A stretch of DNA of 64,000 nt from Tateyamaria sp947503385 (GCF_051195235.1 NZ_JBNFZM010000006.1:124001-188000), one strand, 5' to 3'; numbered from the stretch's first letter, positions 8,247 to 17,644 are shown. Notes: a model not told the origin generated them from the sequence alone. Translations and numbers: made by a program.

Positions 8247-9809
8247 ATGTTCCGATACGTTCTTCCCGTCGCCTTGTGTATCGGCGCGGCACCCGCTCTT
8301 GCGGAAGAGTTCAAGTGGGCCGAAACAACCGACCCGCAGACCATGGACCCCCACGCGGTGAACTCTGCCGCCGTTCTGGGCTTTCTCAACAACGTCTACG
8401 AGGGCCTCGTGCGGCGGGACCGGGACATGTCCATTGAGCCTGCGCTTGCCACCTCGTGGGAGCCTATCGGCGACGGGATGGGCTGGCGGTTCAATCTGCG
8501 GCAGGGCGTGACCTTCCATGGCGGTGAGGATTTCAACGCCGATGACGTGATATTCTCGTACCAGCGCGCCAGCGACGAGGCGTCGGACACGCGCAGCTGG
8601 TTTGCGCCCGTCTCCGAGGTGATCAAGGTGGACGACTACACTGTCGACATCATGACCTCTGCCCCCAACCCGATCTTTCCCGACAGCATCGCCAACTGGA
8701 TGATCATGGACAGCGGCTGGGCCGAGGCAAACAACGCTGTCCTGCCCGACAAGGAAAACGGCAACTATGCCACGCTCAACACCAACGGCACCGGAGCCTT
8801 TCGCGTCACCACGCGGGAACCCGGCCTGCGCACCGTGATGGAGCCCCATGCGGGCTGGTGGGATACGGCCACGCACAACATCACCCGCGCCGAACTGACG
8901 CCGATCCAGAACTCGGCCACCGCCGTGGCGGCGCTTTTGTCGGGGGACGTGGACCTGATCAACCCGGTGCCGATCCAGGACGCGGCGCGTCTGTCCGGAA
9001 ATGACAGCGTCAAGTTGATCCAAGGGATCGAAGCGCGGGTGATCATGCTGGGCTTCCCGCATGAGGCGGAGGCGCTGAAATACTCGTCGGACGTAGACGG
9101 GGCCAACCCGTTTGCGGACGTCCGCGTGCGGCAGGCCGTGGCCCACGCCGTCAATGTCCCCGCGATCCTGCAAACCATTATGCGCGGCAATGCGGAACCT
9201 GCGAGCCAGTTGGTCAGCCCCGCGATGCGCGGCTTTTCGGACGCGCGGGCGGACCGGCCCGCCTTTGACCCGGACCGCGCCCGCGCCCTACTCGCCGAAG
9301 CGGGCTACGGCGACGGATTTTCGTTCGGGCTGAAGTGCCCCAATGACCGCTATCTCAACGATGAGGCGGTCTGTCAGGCGGTCACAGGGATGCTGGCGCA
9401 GGTGGGGATCACCGCCGTGCTGGATGCGATGCCGGTCCAGAATTACTGGCCCGAGTTGCGGGCCGACAATTATGATATGTACCTGCTGGGCTGGTCGCCG
9501 GGCACCTTTGATGCGGAGCATCCGATCCGCTTTCTTGCCGCCACGCCCAATGAGGAAAAGAAGTTGGGCAGCTGGAATTTCGGAGGCTTTTCAAATGCGC
9601 GGGTGGATGAACTTTTGCCCATGATCCAGTCGGAAATCGACGACGCCAAGCGGCAGGCAATGCTGGATGAGACCACCAAAATTCTACAGGATGAGGTGGC
9701 CTATGTGCCCATGTATGTGCAGCCTCTGGTCTGGGGGGCGGCGGCCAATATTGAGCTCACCCAGCGGCCCGACAACTTCTTTATTCTGCGCTGGGTCACG
9801 GTGAACTGA
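8247..9809 (+). CDS. Peptide/opine ABC transporter substrate-binding protein
   Basis: 520 residues, SBP_bac_5 family. ATG 8247 is chosen because AAAAGGA lies 6 bases upstream and it opens a clean Sec signal peptide (hydrophobic residues 4-18, cleavage after APALA). The family N-terminal pattern PQTMDPHAVNS follows. It is paralogous to the partial gene at the left edge. The permease and ATPase genes at 12711-16675 are the nearest transporter components and probably its partners, although an aminotransferase, a regulator and two small genes lie between. The transposon insertion placed its right end about 140 bases upstream of this start, so it may have replaced or displaced the original promoter. 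Confidence 0.93.
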   Translation: MFRYVLPVALCIGAAPALAEEFKWAETTDPQTMDPHAVNSAAVLGFLNNVYEGLVRRDRDMSIEPALATSWEPIGDGMGWRFNLRQGVTFHGGEDFNADDVIFSYQRASDEASDTRSWFAPVSEVIKVDDYTVDIMTSAPNPIFPDSIANWMIMDSGWAEANNAVLPDKENGNYATLNTNGTGAFRVTTREPGLRTVMEPHAGWWDTATHNITRAELTPIQNSATAVAALLSGDVDLINPVPIQDAARLSGNDSVKLIQGIEARVIMLGFPHEAEALKYSSDVDGANPFADVRVRQAVAHAVNVPAILQTIMRGNAEPASQLVSPAMRGFSDARADRPAFDPDRARALLAEAGYGDGFSFGLKCPNDRYLNDEAVCQAVTGMLAQVGITAVLDAMPVQNYWPELRADNYDMYLLGWSPGTFDAEHPIRFLAATPNEEKKLGSWNFGGFSNARVDELLPMIQSEIDDAKRQAMLDETTKILQDEVAYVPMYVQPLVWGAAANIELTQRPDNFFILRWVTVN

Positions 9810-9816
9810 TCGGGGG

Positions 9817-9885
9817 TGTCCCATGCTGGGACACCATCCAGCCCACCCAAAATCAATGGGTTACAGAGGCGCATTAAGCAATTGG
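9817..9885 (+). repeat. Copy A of a TGTCCCA-N3-TGGGACA dispersed repeat
   Basis: Eight bases after the binding-protein stop lies a hairpin of TGTCCCA / TGGGACA, extended by one G-C pair on each side, with a 3-base loop and no T-run. It is followed by TCAATGGGTTACAGAGGCG. The same arrangement, with identical spacing and 50 of 69 bases matching without gaps, recurs at 60742-60810. The hairpin may also act as a terminator. Confidence 0.6.
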
Positions 9886-10000
9886 CAACAATTAGCCCCG
9901 CGCCACACAAAACATCCAGAAGGGCCGGACCTGCGTCTGGCCCTTTGCTTTGCGCCTTGCGATAACTGCGACGAGCCCTTGCACAAGCCGGAGAGCGGAC

Positions 10001-11122
10001 ATGCGGATTGAACCCTTTGGCGTCGAGCTGTGGATGAACGCATGGGAGACGAAATGCGACTGGAACCTTGCGGAGACCTGCGTAGAGAGCCTGACGCTCC
10101 GGCAGTTGCTGGCGCTGGCTGGACAAAACGATACGGACCTGAGCGCGCTGCTGCCCATGAAGCTGACCTATGGCGACATCGAAGGCTCGCCCCGGCTGCG
10201 GCAGGCCATTGCCGCGCTTTATGCACATCAGGACCCGGCCAGAATCCTTGTCACCCATGGCACGATCGGGGCCAATATGCTGGTTCACAAGACGTTGGTC
10301 AGCCGGGGGGATCATGTGGTCGCCGTGGTGCCGACCTATCAGCAACATTACTCCATCCCCGCCAGCATCGGCGCGGATGTCGAACCGCTGCACCTGACCG
10401 AAGCGCACGGCTGGCTGCCTGACATCGCGGCGCTGCGCGCCATGGTCACGCCCGCCACGAAGCTGATCGCGCTGACCAATCCCAACAACCCCACCGGTGC
10501 CCTGATCGACCGGGAGATGATGATGCAGATCGTGGAAATCGCGCGCGCGGCGGATGCGTACATCCTGTGTGACGAGGTCTATCGCGGCACGGATCAGACC
10601 GGCAACGGGATCACCGCGTCCATTGCCGATCTCTATGACAAGGGGATCAGCACCGCAGGCATGTCCAAGGCGTTTTCGCTGGCGGGGCTCAGGCTGGGCT
10701 GGATCGCAGCACCGCAACACCTGATCCAAGACATCACGATACACCGCGACTACGACACCATTTCGGTGGGCATGATCGACGATCATTTCGCCGCATTGGC
10801 GCTGGAGCACAAGGACAGGGTGCTGGCCCGCAGCCAGCAGATCACGCGCGGCAACCTTGCCACGCTGGCGGCATGGGTGGCGGCGGAGCCGCGGATCAGT
10901 TGGATCAGGCCCAAATCAGGCACAACCGCGCTGCTGAAATACGACATCGACGTGCCATCGCAGGCGGTGTGCGTGGCGCTTCTGGAAAAGACCGGCGTGC
11001 TGCTGACGCCGGGGTCTGCCATGGGCATGGAAGGATATCTGCGCATCGGCTATGCAAACAGCCCGGACATCCTGCGCGAAGGGCTGGCGCGGCTGTCCGG
11101 GTTTCTGGCGCAGCATCCCTGA
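10001..11122 (+). CDS. PLP-dependent class I/II aminotransferase
   Basis: About 373 residues from ATG 10001 (GGAGAG upstream). Fold-type I PLP enzyme: the substrate/PLP loop NPNNPTGAL, the D-E-V-Y segment (LCDEVYRGT) and the Schiff-base lysine near residue 223 in GMSKAFSLAGLRLGW are all present. The exact donor is not deducible; its place in a peptide/opine transport locus suggests it works on an imported amino acid. It is followed tail to tail by the WYL regulator. Confidence 0.9.
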   Translation: MRIEPFGVELWMNAWETKCDWNLAETCVESLTLRQLLALAGQNDTDLSALLPMKLTYGDIEGSPRLRQAIAALYAHQDPARILVTHGTIGANMLVHKTLVSRGDHVVAVVPTYQQHYSIPASIGADVEPLHLTEAHGWLPDIAALRAMVTPATKLIALTNPNNPTGALIDREMMMQIVEIARAADAYILCDEVYRGTDQTGNGITASIADLYDKGISTAGMSKAFSLAGLRLGWIAAPQHLIQDITIHRDYDTISVGMIDDHFAALALEHKDRVLARSQQITRGNLATLAAWVAAEPRISWIRPKSGTTALLKYDIDVPSQAVCVALLEKTGVLLTPGSAMGMEGYLRIGYANSPDILREGLARLSGFLAQHP

Positions 11123-11127
11123 GCGCC

Positions 11128-11751
11128 TCAGCCGTCCGGCACCGAAAACCGTTTGGCCGATACGTTGATGCGTCCCCAATCCGCCATCGCAATCCGGCAA
11201 CCCGCCCGCGCGTCTTGCACGTGCCATGTGGCCCCGTCGAGATGCAGACCAACCGGGTGGATCACCTGTTCGGCCGGGGACGCAAAGCGCAGGCGGATGA
11301 TGGTCCGCGCCCGCACCGCCCGTGACACCGCAAGGACCCGCGCGTCATCCACAGGTGCCGGTGGGGTCTGGGTGAACTGCGCCATCCGGTCCTTGACGAT
11401 CATCCGGGTTTTGTCGGGAAGGCTTTCGACCAGCTTGGCCCGGGCGCGGTTGGCGGCGTGACCCAGCCCCAGCGCGGAAATCATCGGGCTGTCAGCGGAC
11501 AGGATCAGGCCCAGCGCCTCGGCCTCGTCACGGGCCAGCCCGGTCAGGCGGGTGCGGTAGTTGAACCCCAGTTCGATCCCGCCGCGATTGCCCTGATGCA
11601 CGATGATCGGCAGCCCGGCTTCGGTCATGGCGTCCACGTCCCGCAGGATCGTGCGCTGTGCGACCTCAAGTTCCGCAGCCAGTTGCCCCGAGGTCTGGCG
11701 GCCCCGGTTTTGCAGCAGGAGCAGGATTTGCAGCAATCGTGCGGCGCGCAT
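11128..11751 (-). CDS. WYL/YafY-type transcriptional regulator
   Basis: 207 residues. The N-terminal winged helix is of DeoR/HTH_11 type (ARLLQILLLLQNRGRQTSGQLAAELEVAQRTILRDVDAM). The C-terminal part contains the WYL-like ligand domain (VRARTIIRLRF...HPVGLHLDGATWHVQDAR). Starts at 11751, 11760 or TTG 11766 are possible; 11751 has GAGG at a usable distance. It is divergent from the SRPBCC gene across a short gap holding a perfect palindrome, so autoregulation plus control of the divergent pair is expected. Confidence 0.88.
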   Translation of the reverse strand: MRAARLLQILLLLQNRGRQTSGQLAAELEVAQRTILRDVDAMTEAGLPIIVHQGNRGGIELGFNYRTRLTGLARDEAEALGLILSADSPMISALGLGHAANRARAKLVESLPDKTRMIVKDRMAQFTQTPPAPVDDARVLAVSRAVRARTIIRLRFASPAEQVIHPVGLHLDGATWHVQDARAGCRIAMADWGRINVSAKRFSVPDG

Positions 11752-11765
11752 GGGCACCATCCTCA

Positions 11766-11788
11766 AATATGACAGGAGATGTCATATT
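11766..11788. promoter_or_regulatory. Perfect palindromic operator of the WYL regulator
   Basis: AATATGACA, five bases, TGTCATATT: a perfect 9-bp inverted repeat in the 76-bp divergent gap. It has the TGACA-N-TGTCA core that I associate with YafY-like regulators. Confidence 0.75.
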
Positions 11789-11827
11789 AGGGTCTGTAGG
11801 CCTGCTGTCGTCAAGAGAGGCACGCCC

Positions 11828-12247
11828 GTGAAGACTTATGAGACAGAAACAGACATTGCCGCCACGCCCGACGTCGTCTGGCACGTGCTGACCCACGTCA
11901 TGCCGCGCACCCCCGCGCCGTTTGGCATTGTGCGACTGGAGGGCACGCTGGAAGAGCGCGCGCGCATCAAGCTGTGGTCGCAGGCCAGCCCAAACCGGGC
12001 CTTTGGCCTGCGCGTGGCACGGTTTGACGCGCCGCACAGGATGGTCTGGCGTGGAGGTCTGCCGCTGGGCCTGTTCACGGGCGTGCGGACCTTCACGCTG
12101 ACCCCCGCGCCGGGCGGCGCACGGTTTTCCATGCGCGAGGATTTTTCCGGGCCGCTGTCGGCTATGATCGTGGCAACGATGCCGGACCTGACCCCGAGTT
12201 TCACCACATTTGCACACACATTGAAGACAAAGGCAGAACAGGTATGA
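11828..12247 (+). CDS. SRPBCC (START-like) domain protein
   Basis: 139 residues, GTG start at 11828 with AGAGAGG upstream. Typical polyketide-cyclase/SRPBCC pattern: ETDIAATPDVVWHVLTHV at the N-terminus, then a hydrophobic-pocket beta barrel and a long C-terminal helix. These proteins bind small hydrophobic ligands; the ligand is unknown. It is controlled, by position, by the divergent WYL regulator, and its stop overlaps the start of the next gene (ATGA). Confidence 0.88.
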   Translation: MKTYETETDIAATPDVVWHVLTHVMPRTPAPFGIVRLEGTLEERARIKLWSQASPNRAFGLRVARFDAPHRMVWRGGLPLGLFTGVRTFTLTPAPGGARFSMREDFSGPLSAMIVATMPDLTPSFTTFAHTLKTKAEQV

Positions 12248-12660
12248 CAGACGTCACCTATGGCTCCGGCACCCAAGATGATCCGTGGATTTTGAAGACC
12301 CCGCCCCTGTCGTCGGAGTTCGAGGTCTGGACAGATGCGGCACATGATCCGCCCGCGCTGGTGGTGCAAGTGGGCAAGACACGGCTGTCTTATCAGTTGC
12401 GCGCGCTGGAGGATGCGCACGCGATGCTCAAAGCCCATGGCGACTGGATGCTGCTGGGCAATGCGGATGAGGGCAAACCGACCAAGCCGGGCACGCTGGA
12501 GCATTGGGCAAGGTCCGCGGACAACCCGGTGGGCGGCTATTACGGCCTGCGCAAGGGCTATCGGGGGCGGTTTGCGAATTATGTAGCGCCCACGCTGGAG
12601 CTGTTGGGGCGGGTCGAACTGGAACACAACGCGCGCAACAATCGGGTGCGTGCGGTGTAG
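12244..12660 (+). CDS. DUF6855-like protein of unknown function
   Basis: 138 residues. It resembles a family with the pattern D-D-P-W-x-L-x-T-P at the N-terminus, DPPALVVQVG, a central LGxADE-x-K-P and a C-terminal NPVGGYYGLRKGYRGRF; I recall such proteins as DUF6855, from memory only. It is translationally coupled to the SRPBCC gene (4-base overlap), so the two likely work together. No membrane segment or signal is present. Confidence 0.8.
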   Translation: MTDVTYGSGTQDDPWILKTPPLSSEFEVWTDAAHDPPALVVQVGKTRLSYQLRALEDAHAMLKAHGDWMLLGNADEGKPTKPGTLEHWARSADNPVGGYYGLRKGYRGRFANYVAPTLELLGRVELEHNARNNRVRAV

Positions 12661-12710
12661 CGTGCGGCTTTCGACTTGACCCGCCGGGCCGGGCAATATC
12701 TGCTTGATCC

Positions 12711-13691
12711 ATGCTCGCCTACACCCTCCAGCGAATCTTTCAGAGTGCGATTGTCCTGCTTGTCGTGGGGCTGGTCGCGTTTTCCATGTTCCGCTTTGTC
12801 GGCGATCCGGTCGACAACATGCTGGGGCAGGAACGCACCATCGAGGATGTGGAGCGGCTGCGCGGGCAGCTGGGTTTGGATCAGCCATTTGTCGTGCAGT
12901 ATTTCCGGTTCCTCGAAGGGGCGGTGCAGGGCAATTTCGGGGTCAGTTACCGGCAGGGGCGGCCAGTGGCCGAGATCCTGCTGGAACGCGCGCCGGCGAC
13001 GCTGGAACTGGCCGCCGTGAGCGGGTTTCTGGCGATTGGCTTTGGCATTGCGCTGGGGGTGTTCACCGCGATCCGGCGGAGCGGGTTTGCGGCCAATGCG
13101 ATTATGACGGTGTCGCTGATCGGGGTGTCGCTGCCCACGTTTTTGATCGGTATCCTGTTGATTTACCTGTTTTCTGTGGAACTGGGTTGGTTGCCGAGTT
13201 TCGGGCGGGGCGAAACGGTGAAGATCGGCAACTGGTCCACCGGCTTCCTGACGGAAAGCGGGCTGAAGGCGTTGATCCTGCCTGCGATCACGCTGGGTCT
13301 GTATCAGATGACGCTGATCATGCGGCTGGTGCGGTCCGAGATGCTGGAGGTGCTGCGGCAGGATTACATCCGCTTTGCCCGCGCCCGTGGCCTGCGCGAA
13401 AGGGCGGTGAATTTTCGCCACGCGCTCAAGAACACGCTGGTGCCGGTGATCACGGTGACGGGGTTGCAGTTGGGGTCGATCATTGCGTTCGCGATCATCA
13501 CCGAGACGGTGTTTCAGTGGCCGGGTGTTGGGCTGCTATTTATCAATGCGATCCAGTTTGTGGATATCCCGGTGATGGCGGCGTATCTGATGCTGATTTC
13601 GGTGATGTTCGTGGGCATCAACCTGATCGTGGACATGCTGTATTTTGCCATTGACCCGCGGCTGCGGGCGGACCGGACGGGGGCGCACTGA
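12711..13691 (+). CDS. Dipeptide/oligopeptide ABC transporter permease, DppB type
   Basis: 326 residues with about six transmembrane segments and the BPD_transp_1 signature region (DYIRFARARGLRERAVNFRHALKNTL). The first TM segment follows the start directly (YTLQRIFQSAIVLLVVGLVAF), as in DppB/OppB. It forms the inner-membrane channel with the next gene, with which it overlaps by one base (TGATG). Confidence 0.95.
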   Translation: MLAYTLQRIFQSAIVLLVVGLVAFSMFRFVGDPVDNMLGQERTIEDVERLRGQLGLDQPFVVQYFRFLEGAVQGNFGVSYRQGRPVAEILLERAPATLELAAVSGFLAIGFGIALGVFTAIRRSGFAANAIMTVSLIGVSLPTFLIGILLIYLFSVELGWLPSFGRGETVKIGNWSTGFLTESGLKALILPAITLGLYQMTLIMRLVRSEMLEVLRQDYIRFARARGLRERAVNFRHALKNTLVPVITVTGLQLGSIIAFAIITETVFQWPGVGLLFINAIQFVDIPVMAAYLMLISVMFVGINLIVDMLYFAIDPRLRADRTGAH

Positions 13692-14650
13692 TGGTTGATA
13701 TGCGTTTGCCACCCGAAGAGCTTGTGACCGGGGACCGTTCGCGTCTGGCGCTGGCGTTGCAGTCGGATTTTGCCTACCAGTTCCGCCGCGCGCCGGTTGC
13801 GGTGGTCAGTTTTGCGGTGACGCTGGTGCTGGTTCTGGGGGCGCTCTTCGCTCCGCTCATCGCGCCATTTGATCCCTTTGATCCGGCGTCCCTGAACCTA
13901 ATGAACGGGTTTTCCCGGCCTATGACGCCCAATGCGTTTACCGGCGACAGCTTTTGGCTGGGCACGGATGATCAGGGGCGCGACGTGTTTTCCACGATCC
14001 TCTACGGGATGCGGATATCGCTGTTTGTCGGTGCTTCGGCGGTGCTGTTTGCGATGGTTCTGGGGATCACGCTGGGCCTGCTGGCAGGCTATGTCGGTGG
14101 CTGGACCGAGACGATCATCATGCGCGTGGCGGATGTGCAGCTGACCTTTCCGAGCATCCTTGTGGCCATGCTGATCTTTGGCATCGCCAAGGGGATCACC
14201 CCGGTGGAATACCGTGACCAGATGGCGATCTGGGTGCTGATCATCGCGATTGGCCTGTCCGACTGGGTGCAATTTGCCCGCGTTGTGCGCGGCGCGACTC
14301 TGGTGGAGAAGAACAAGGAATACGTGGCCGCCGCCCGTCTGATCGGACGGTCTGGCCCCGCCATCATGGTCCGCCACATTCTGCCCAACGTGCTGAGCCC
14401 CGTTCTGGTAATTGCAACGATTTCGCTGGCGCTGGCGATCATTGCAGAGGCGACCTTGTCCTTCCTCGGTGTGGGTGCGCCCGCGACCAAGCCGTCGCTG
14501 GGCACGCTGATCCGCATCGGTCAGGACTTTATGTTTTCGGGCGAGTGGTGGATTCTGTTCTTCCCGGCGGCGACCCTTCTTGCGCTGGCGCTGAGTGTGA
14601 ACCTGCTGGGCGACTGGCTGCGCGACGCGCTGAACCCGAGGCTGCGGTGA
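13691..14650 (+). CDS. Dipeptide/oligopeptide ABC transporter permease, DppC type
   Basis: 319 residues: an N-terminal cytoplasmic segment and OppC_N-type first helix, then the DppC hallmark GTDDQGRDVFSTILYGMRISL, and the EAA loop (EYVAAARLIGRSGPAIMVRHILPN) that contacts the ATPases. It is the second channel subunit, immediately after DppB. Confidence 0.95.
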   Translation: MVDMRLPPEELVTGDRSRLALALQSDFAYQFRRAPVAVVSFAVTLVLVLGALFAPLIAPFDPFDPASLNLMNGFSRPMTPNAFTGDSFWLGTDDQGRDVFSTILYGMRISLFVGASAVLFAMVLGITLGLLAGYVGGWTETIIMRVADVQLTFPSILVAMLIFGIAKGITPVEYRDQMAIWVLIIAIGLSDWVQFARVVRGATLVEKNKEYVAAARLIGRSGPAIMVRHILPNVLSPVLVIATISLALAIIAEATLSFLGVGAPATKPSLGTLIRIGQDFMFSGEWWILFFPAATLLALALSVNLLGDWLRDALNPRLR

Positions 14651-14714
14651 TGGGAACACGCCACGCCGCGCATAAGCGCCGGGCACATGGCGCGCCCCCT
14701 CGCAAACCCGGTAC

Positions 14715-15713
14715 ATGAAGCAGACGCACATTATGACCACCCCCATCCTCTCCATCCGCAACCTCACCGTCGATATCCCCACACGCCACGGCGTTTTGCG
14801 GCCTGTGAACGGCGTGTCCTACGACGTTGCGGCGGGCGAAATTCTGGGCGTGGTGGGCGAATCCGGGGCGGGCAAGTCCATGGCGGGGAATGCGGTCATC
14901 GGGCTTCTCAACCCGCCGGCGCATATCGCCTCAGGGGAAATCCTGCTGAACGGGCAGCGCATCGACACCCTTCCGCGCGACGAGATGCGGCGGCTTCGGG
15001 GCAAGCAGATCGGGGTGGTGTTTCAGGACCCGCTGACCTCGCTCAACCCGCTGCTGCGCATCGGGGATCAACTGACCGAGACGATGCTGGCGCATCTGGA
15101 CATCTCGCCGTCGGAGGCGCGCAAGCGTGCCATTGCCGCGCTCGAAGAGGTGGGCATTCCCGGTGCCGCGCAGCGGGTGGACAGCTATCCGCATGAATTC
15201 TCGGGCGGGATGCGGCAGCGGGTGGTCATCGCGCTGGCGCTGTGTGCCGAACCCAGCCTGATCATCGCGGACGAGCCCACAACCGCGCTGGACGTGTCGG
15301 TGCAGGCGCAGATTATTGCGCTCCTGAAACGGCTTTGCCGCGAACGCGGTACGGCGGTGATGCTGATCACGCATGATATGGGCGTGATTGCCGAAGCCGC
15401 AGACCGCGTGGCGGTCATGTATGCTGGCCAATTGGCCGAGATCGGCCCCGTGCGCGAGGTGCTGGCGGCCCCGATCCACCCCTATACCGACGGTCTGATG
15501 GGGTCGACCCCGCTGGCCTCGCGCGGCAAGGACCGGTTGCACCAAATCCCCGGTGCCATGCCGCGCCTCGACGCGTTGCCCCCGGGCTGTGCGTTCCATC
15601 CGCGCTGTCCCTATACCCAAGACGACTGCAGGGCCGATCCCGGCCCGCGGATCGAAGACGGGGCCGGGCGCGCGGCCTGTTTCCATCCCATCAGCCGCAC
15701 CGAGGTGGCATGA
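14715..15713 (+). CDS. Oligopeptide ABC transporter ATP-binding protein, DppD/OppD type
   Basis: 332 residues. Walker A GESGAGKS, Q-loop VFQDP, ABC signature SGGMRQR, Walker B LIIADEP, H-loop ITHD, and the C-terminal oligo_HPY region with the CxxHPRC-type cysteine cluster (GCAFHPRCPYTQDDC), which can hold an Fe-S cluster in relatives. ATG 14733 is an alternative start. Its stop overlaps the following ATPase gene by 4 bases. Confidence 0.95.
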   Translation: MKQTHIMTTPILSIRNLTVDIPTRHGVLRPVNGVSYDVAAGEILGVVGESGAGKSMAGNAVIGLLNPPAHIASGEILLNGQRIDTLPRDEMRRLRGKQIGVVFQDPLTSLNPLLRIGDQLTETMLAHLDISPSEARKRAIAALEEVGIPGAAQRVDSYPHEFSGGMRQRVVIALALCAEPSLIIADEPTTALDVSVQAQIIALLKRLCRERGTAVMLITHDMGVIAEAADRVAVMYAGQLAEIGPVREVLAAPIHPYTDGLMGSTPLASRGKDRLHQIPGAMPRLDALPPGCAFHPRCPYTQDDCRADPGPRIEDGAGRAACFHPISRTEVA

Positions 15714-16675
15714 TGGCGCTGGTGTCGATCCGCAATCTGACCCGCATCTTTGACGTCTCGAAACCGTGGCTGAACCGGCTGATCGAGCGCAAACCCAAGG
15801 CGTTGCTGACGGCTGTGTCGGATGTGTCCTTTGAGATCGAAGAGCGGACGGTCTATGCGCTGGTGGGCGAAAGCGGGTCGGGCAAATCGACCATTGGCAA
15901 GATGCTGGTGGGTTTGTTGCCGCCGTCCGAGGGGCATGTGGAAATCCGGGGGATTGATCTGGCGCAGGAGACGGATGCCGACAAGATCGAGAGCATTCGG
16001 TCGGACATCCAGATGATCTTTCAGGACCCTTATGCGTCTTTGAACCCGCGCTGGCGGGTGCGCGACATCATCGCGGAGCCTGTGGCGGCGCGCGGCGGCA
16101 AGACCGAAGGGCTGGCGGAACGGCTGCTGGAGCAGGTGGGGCTGAGCGCGCGCGACGCGGGCAAATTCCCGCACGAGTTTTCCGGCGGGCAGCGGCAGCG
16201 GATTTGTATCGCGCGCGCACTGGCGTCAGAGCCGAAGCTGATCGTGTGCGATGAGCCGACATCGGCGCTGGATGTGTCGGTGCAGGCGCAGGTGCTGAAC
16301 CTGATGAGCGACCTGAAGGATGAGTTCGGGCTGACCTACCTGTTTATCAGCCATGATCTGACGGTGGTGCAGCATATGGCGGACCGGATTGGCGTCCTGT
16401 ATCTGGGGCGGCTGGTCGAGGAAGCGGACCCCGACACGCTGTTTGACCACCCCGCCCATCCCTACACACAGATGTTGCTGGCGGCAGCACCCAAGCTGGA
16501 TGGGTTCGGGCGCGAAGTGCCGCCACCGCAAGGTGAGATTCCCGACCCGATCAACCCGCCGCCCGGCTGTGCGTTCAACCCGCGCTGTCCCTTGGCGGCG
16601 GAGCGGTGCCGGACAGAGCGGCCCACACTGCGCGACGTGCGCGGCGCGCGGGTGGCCTGTCACTTTGCCGGCTGA
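15710..16675 (+). CDS. Oligopeptide ABC transporter ATP-binding protein, DppF/OppF type
   Basis: 321 residues. Walker A GESGSGKST, signature SGGQRQR, Walker B LIVCDEP, H-loop ISHD and the C-terminal GCAFNPRCPLAAERC cluster. Two consecutive ATG codons open the gene, overlapping the DppD-type stop. Last gene of the permease-permease-ATPase-ATPase operon 12711-16675. Confidence 0.95.
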   Translation: MMALVSIRNLTRIFDVSKPWLNRLIERKPKALLTAVSDVSFEIEERTVYALVGESGSGKSTIGKMLVGLLPPSEGHVEIRGIDLAQETDADKIESIRSDIQMIFQDPYASLNPRWRVRDIIAEPVAARGGKTEGLAERLLEQVGLSARDAGKFPHEFSGGQRQRICIARALASEPKLIVCDEPTSALDVSVQAQVLNLMSDLKDEFGLTYLFISHDLTVVQHMADRIGVLYLGRLVEEADPDTLFDHPAHPYTQMLLAAAPKLDGFGREVPPPQGEIPDPINPPPGCAFNPRCPLAAERCRTERPTLRDVRGARVACHFAG

Positions 16676-16830
16676 GGGGCGGATCAGGGCCGAAGGCCGC
16701 CGCACACCCCCGCACAGCGATACGGTGACGGCTGCGCGTTGCGTCAACAGATTGCCGCCATAACAGCCGTGAATCGCCCCGAACGCCGCCCCCATCGCCA
16801 TGCCGCGACCCACCGACGGTGCGGCCCGTG

Positions 16831-17574
16831 CTACACCCGCCCGGCAATTGGCGCGGGCACGCCTTGCGGGATTGCCTGTTTCTTGGCCTTGCTGCGGGCC
16901 ACCTTGCCCTTGGGCGGGTAGACCAGTTTCGACGCCTCCACCATGAACGCGCCCCCGGCAAACATGCCCGGCATCGCGCGCCCGACCCGTTCGAACATCG
17001 GCCCGGATTTCATCCACACCCGTTTGGCCGATGGAAACTGATAAAGCGCCCCCACATGCCGTTCGGGCAGGAACTGGTGCTTGCGCAGTTGGGTTTCCAG
17101 CTGCCCCGCCGAATAGGGGCGGCCAAAGCCAAAGGGCGTGCGGTCGCGCCGCGACCACAGCCCGGCCCGGTTCGGCACAATAAAGAGCGCCTTGCCCCCC
17201 GGCCCCAGCACGCGCCACGCCTCTTCGAGCAGGTCAAAGGCGCGTTCGGACGTCTCCAGCCCGTGCAGCATGATCAGCTTGTCCACATGGCCCGTCTCAA
17301 TGGGCCACAGGGTCTCTTCGGTCAGCACGGACACGTTGGGCGCATTGGCTGGCCATGGCATCACCCCTTGCGGGCCCGGCATCAGGGCGATGACCCGGCG
17401 GGCGTCCGCCAGATAGGGCCGCAGCAGGGGAATGGCAAAACCAAAGCCCGCCACGGTCTGCCCCTTGGCCTCGGGCCAGATTTGGCGCAAACGGGCGCGC
17501 AGCGACACCTGCGCCGCCCGTCCGAGGGGGCTGCGATAATAAAAGTTCCGCAGATCCTGCACATCCAGATGCAT
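16831..17574 (-). CDS. Class I SAM-dependent methyltransferase-like protein
   Basis: 247 residues. A Methyltransf_11-type core: a degenerate motif I (TVAGFGFAIPLL), DKLIMLHGLETSE, and the post-motif LGPGGKALFIVPNR. The Lys-rich C-terminus is extra. It is divergent from gloB, an arrangement I recall in many Rhodobacterales. Because motif I lacks the usual GxGxG, binding of SAM should be tested rather than assumed. Confidence 0.85.
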   Translation of the reverse strand: MHLDVQDLRNFYYRSPLGRAAQVSLRARLRQIWPEAKGQTVAGFGFAIPLLRPYLADARRVIALMPGPQGVMPWPANAPNVSVLTEETLWPIETGHVDKLIMLHGLETSERAFDLLEEAWRVLGPGGKALFIVPNRAGLWSRRDRTPFGFGRPYSAGQLETQLRKHQFLPERHVGALYQFPSAKRVWMKSGPMFERVGRAMPGMFAGGAFMVEASKLVYPPKGKVARSKAKKQAIPQGVPAPIAGRV

Positions 17575-17644
17575 CGGCCTTGCCCTTTCGGTGCCAGCGC
17601 ACCACCTTTTCAGGTAAGCTTACGAAGATGAAAGACGTTTTGCC

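Noticed and set aside
9701..10810. Long minus-strand frame opposite the binding protein end and the aminotransferase
   Set aside because: Shadow of strongly supported genes; composition is Arg/Gln/His-rich nonsense.
12579..13421. Minus-strand 280-codon frame opposite the DppB permease
   Set aside because: His/Gln/Arg-rich shadow; the permease is unmistakable on the plus strand.
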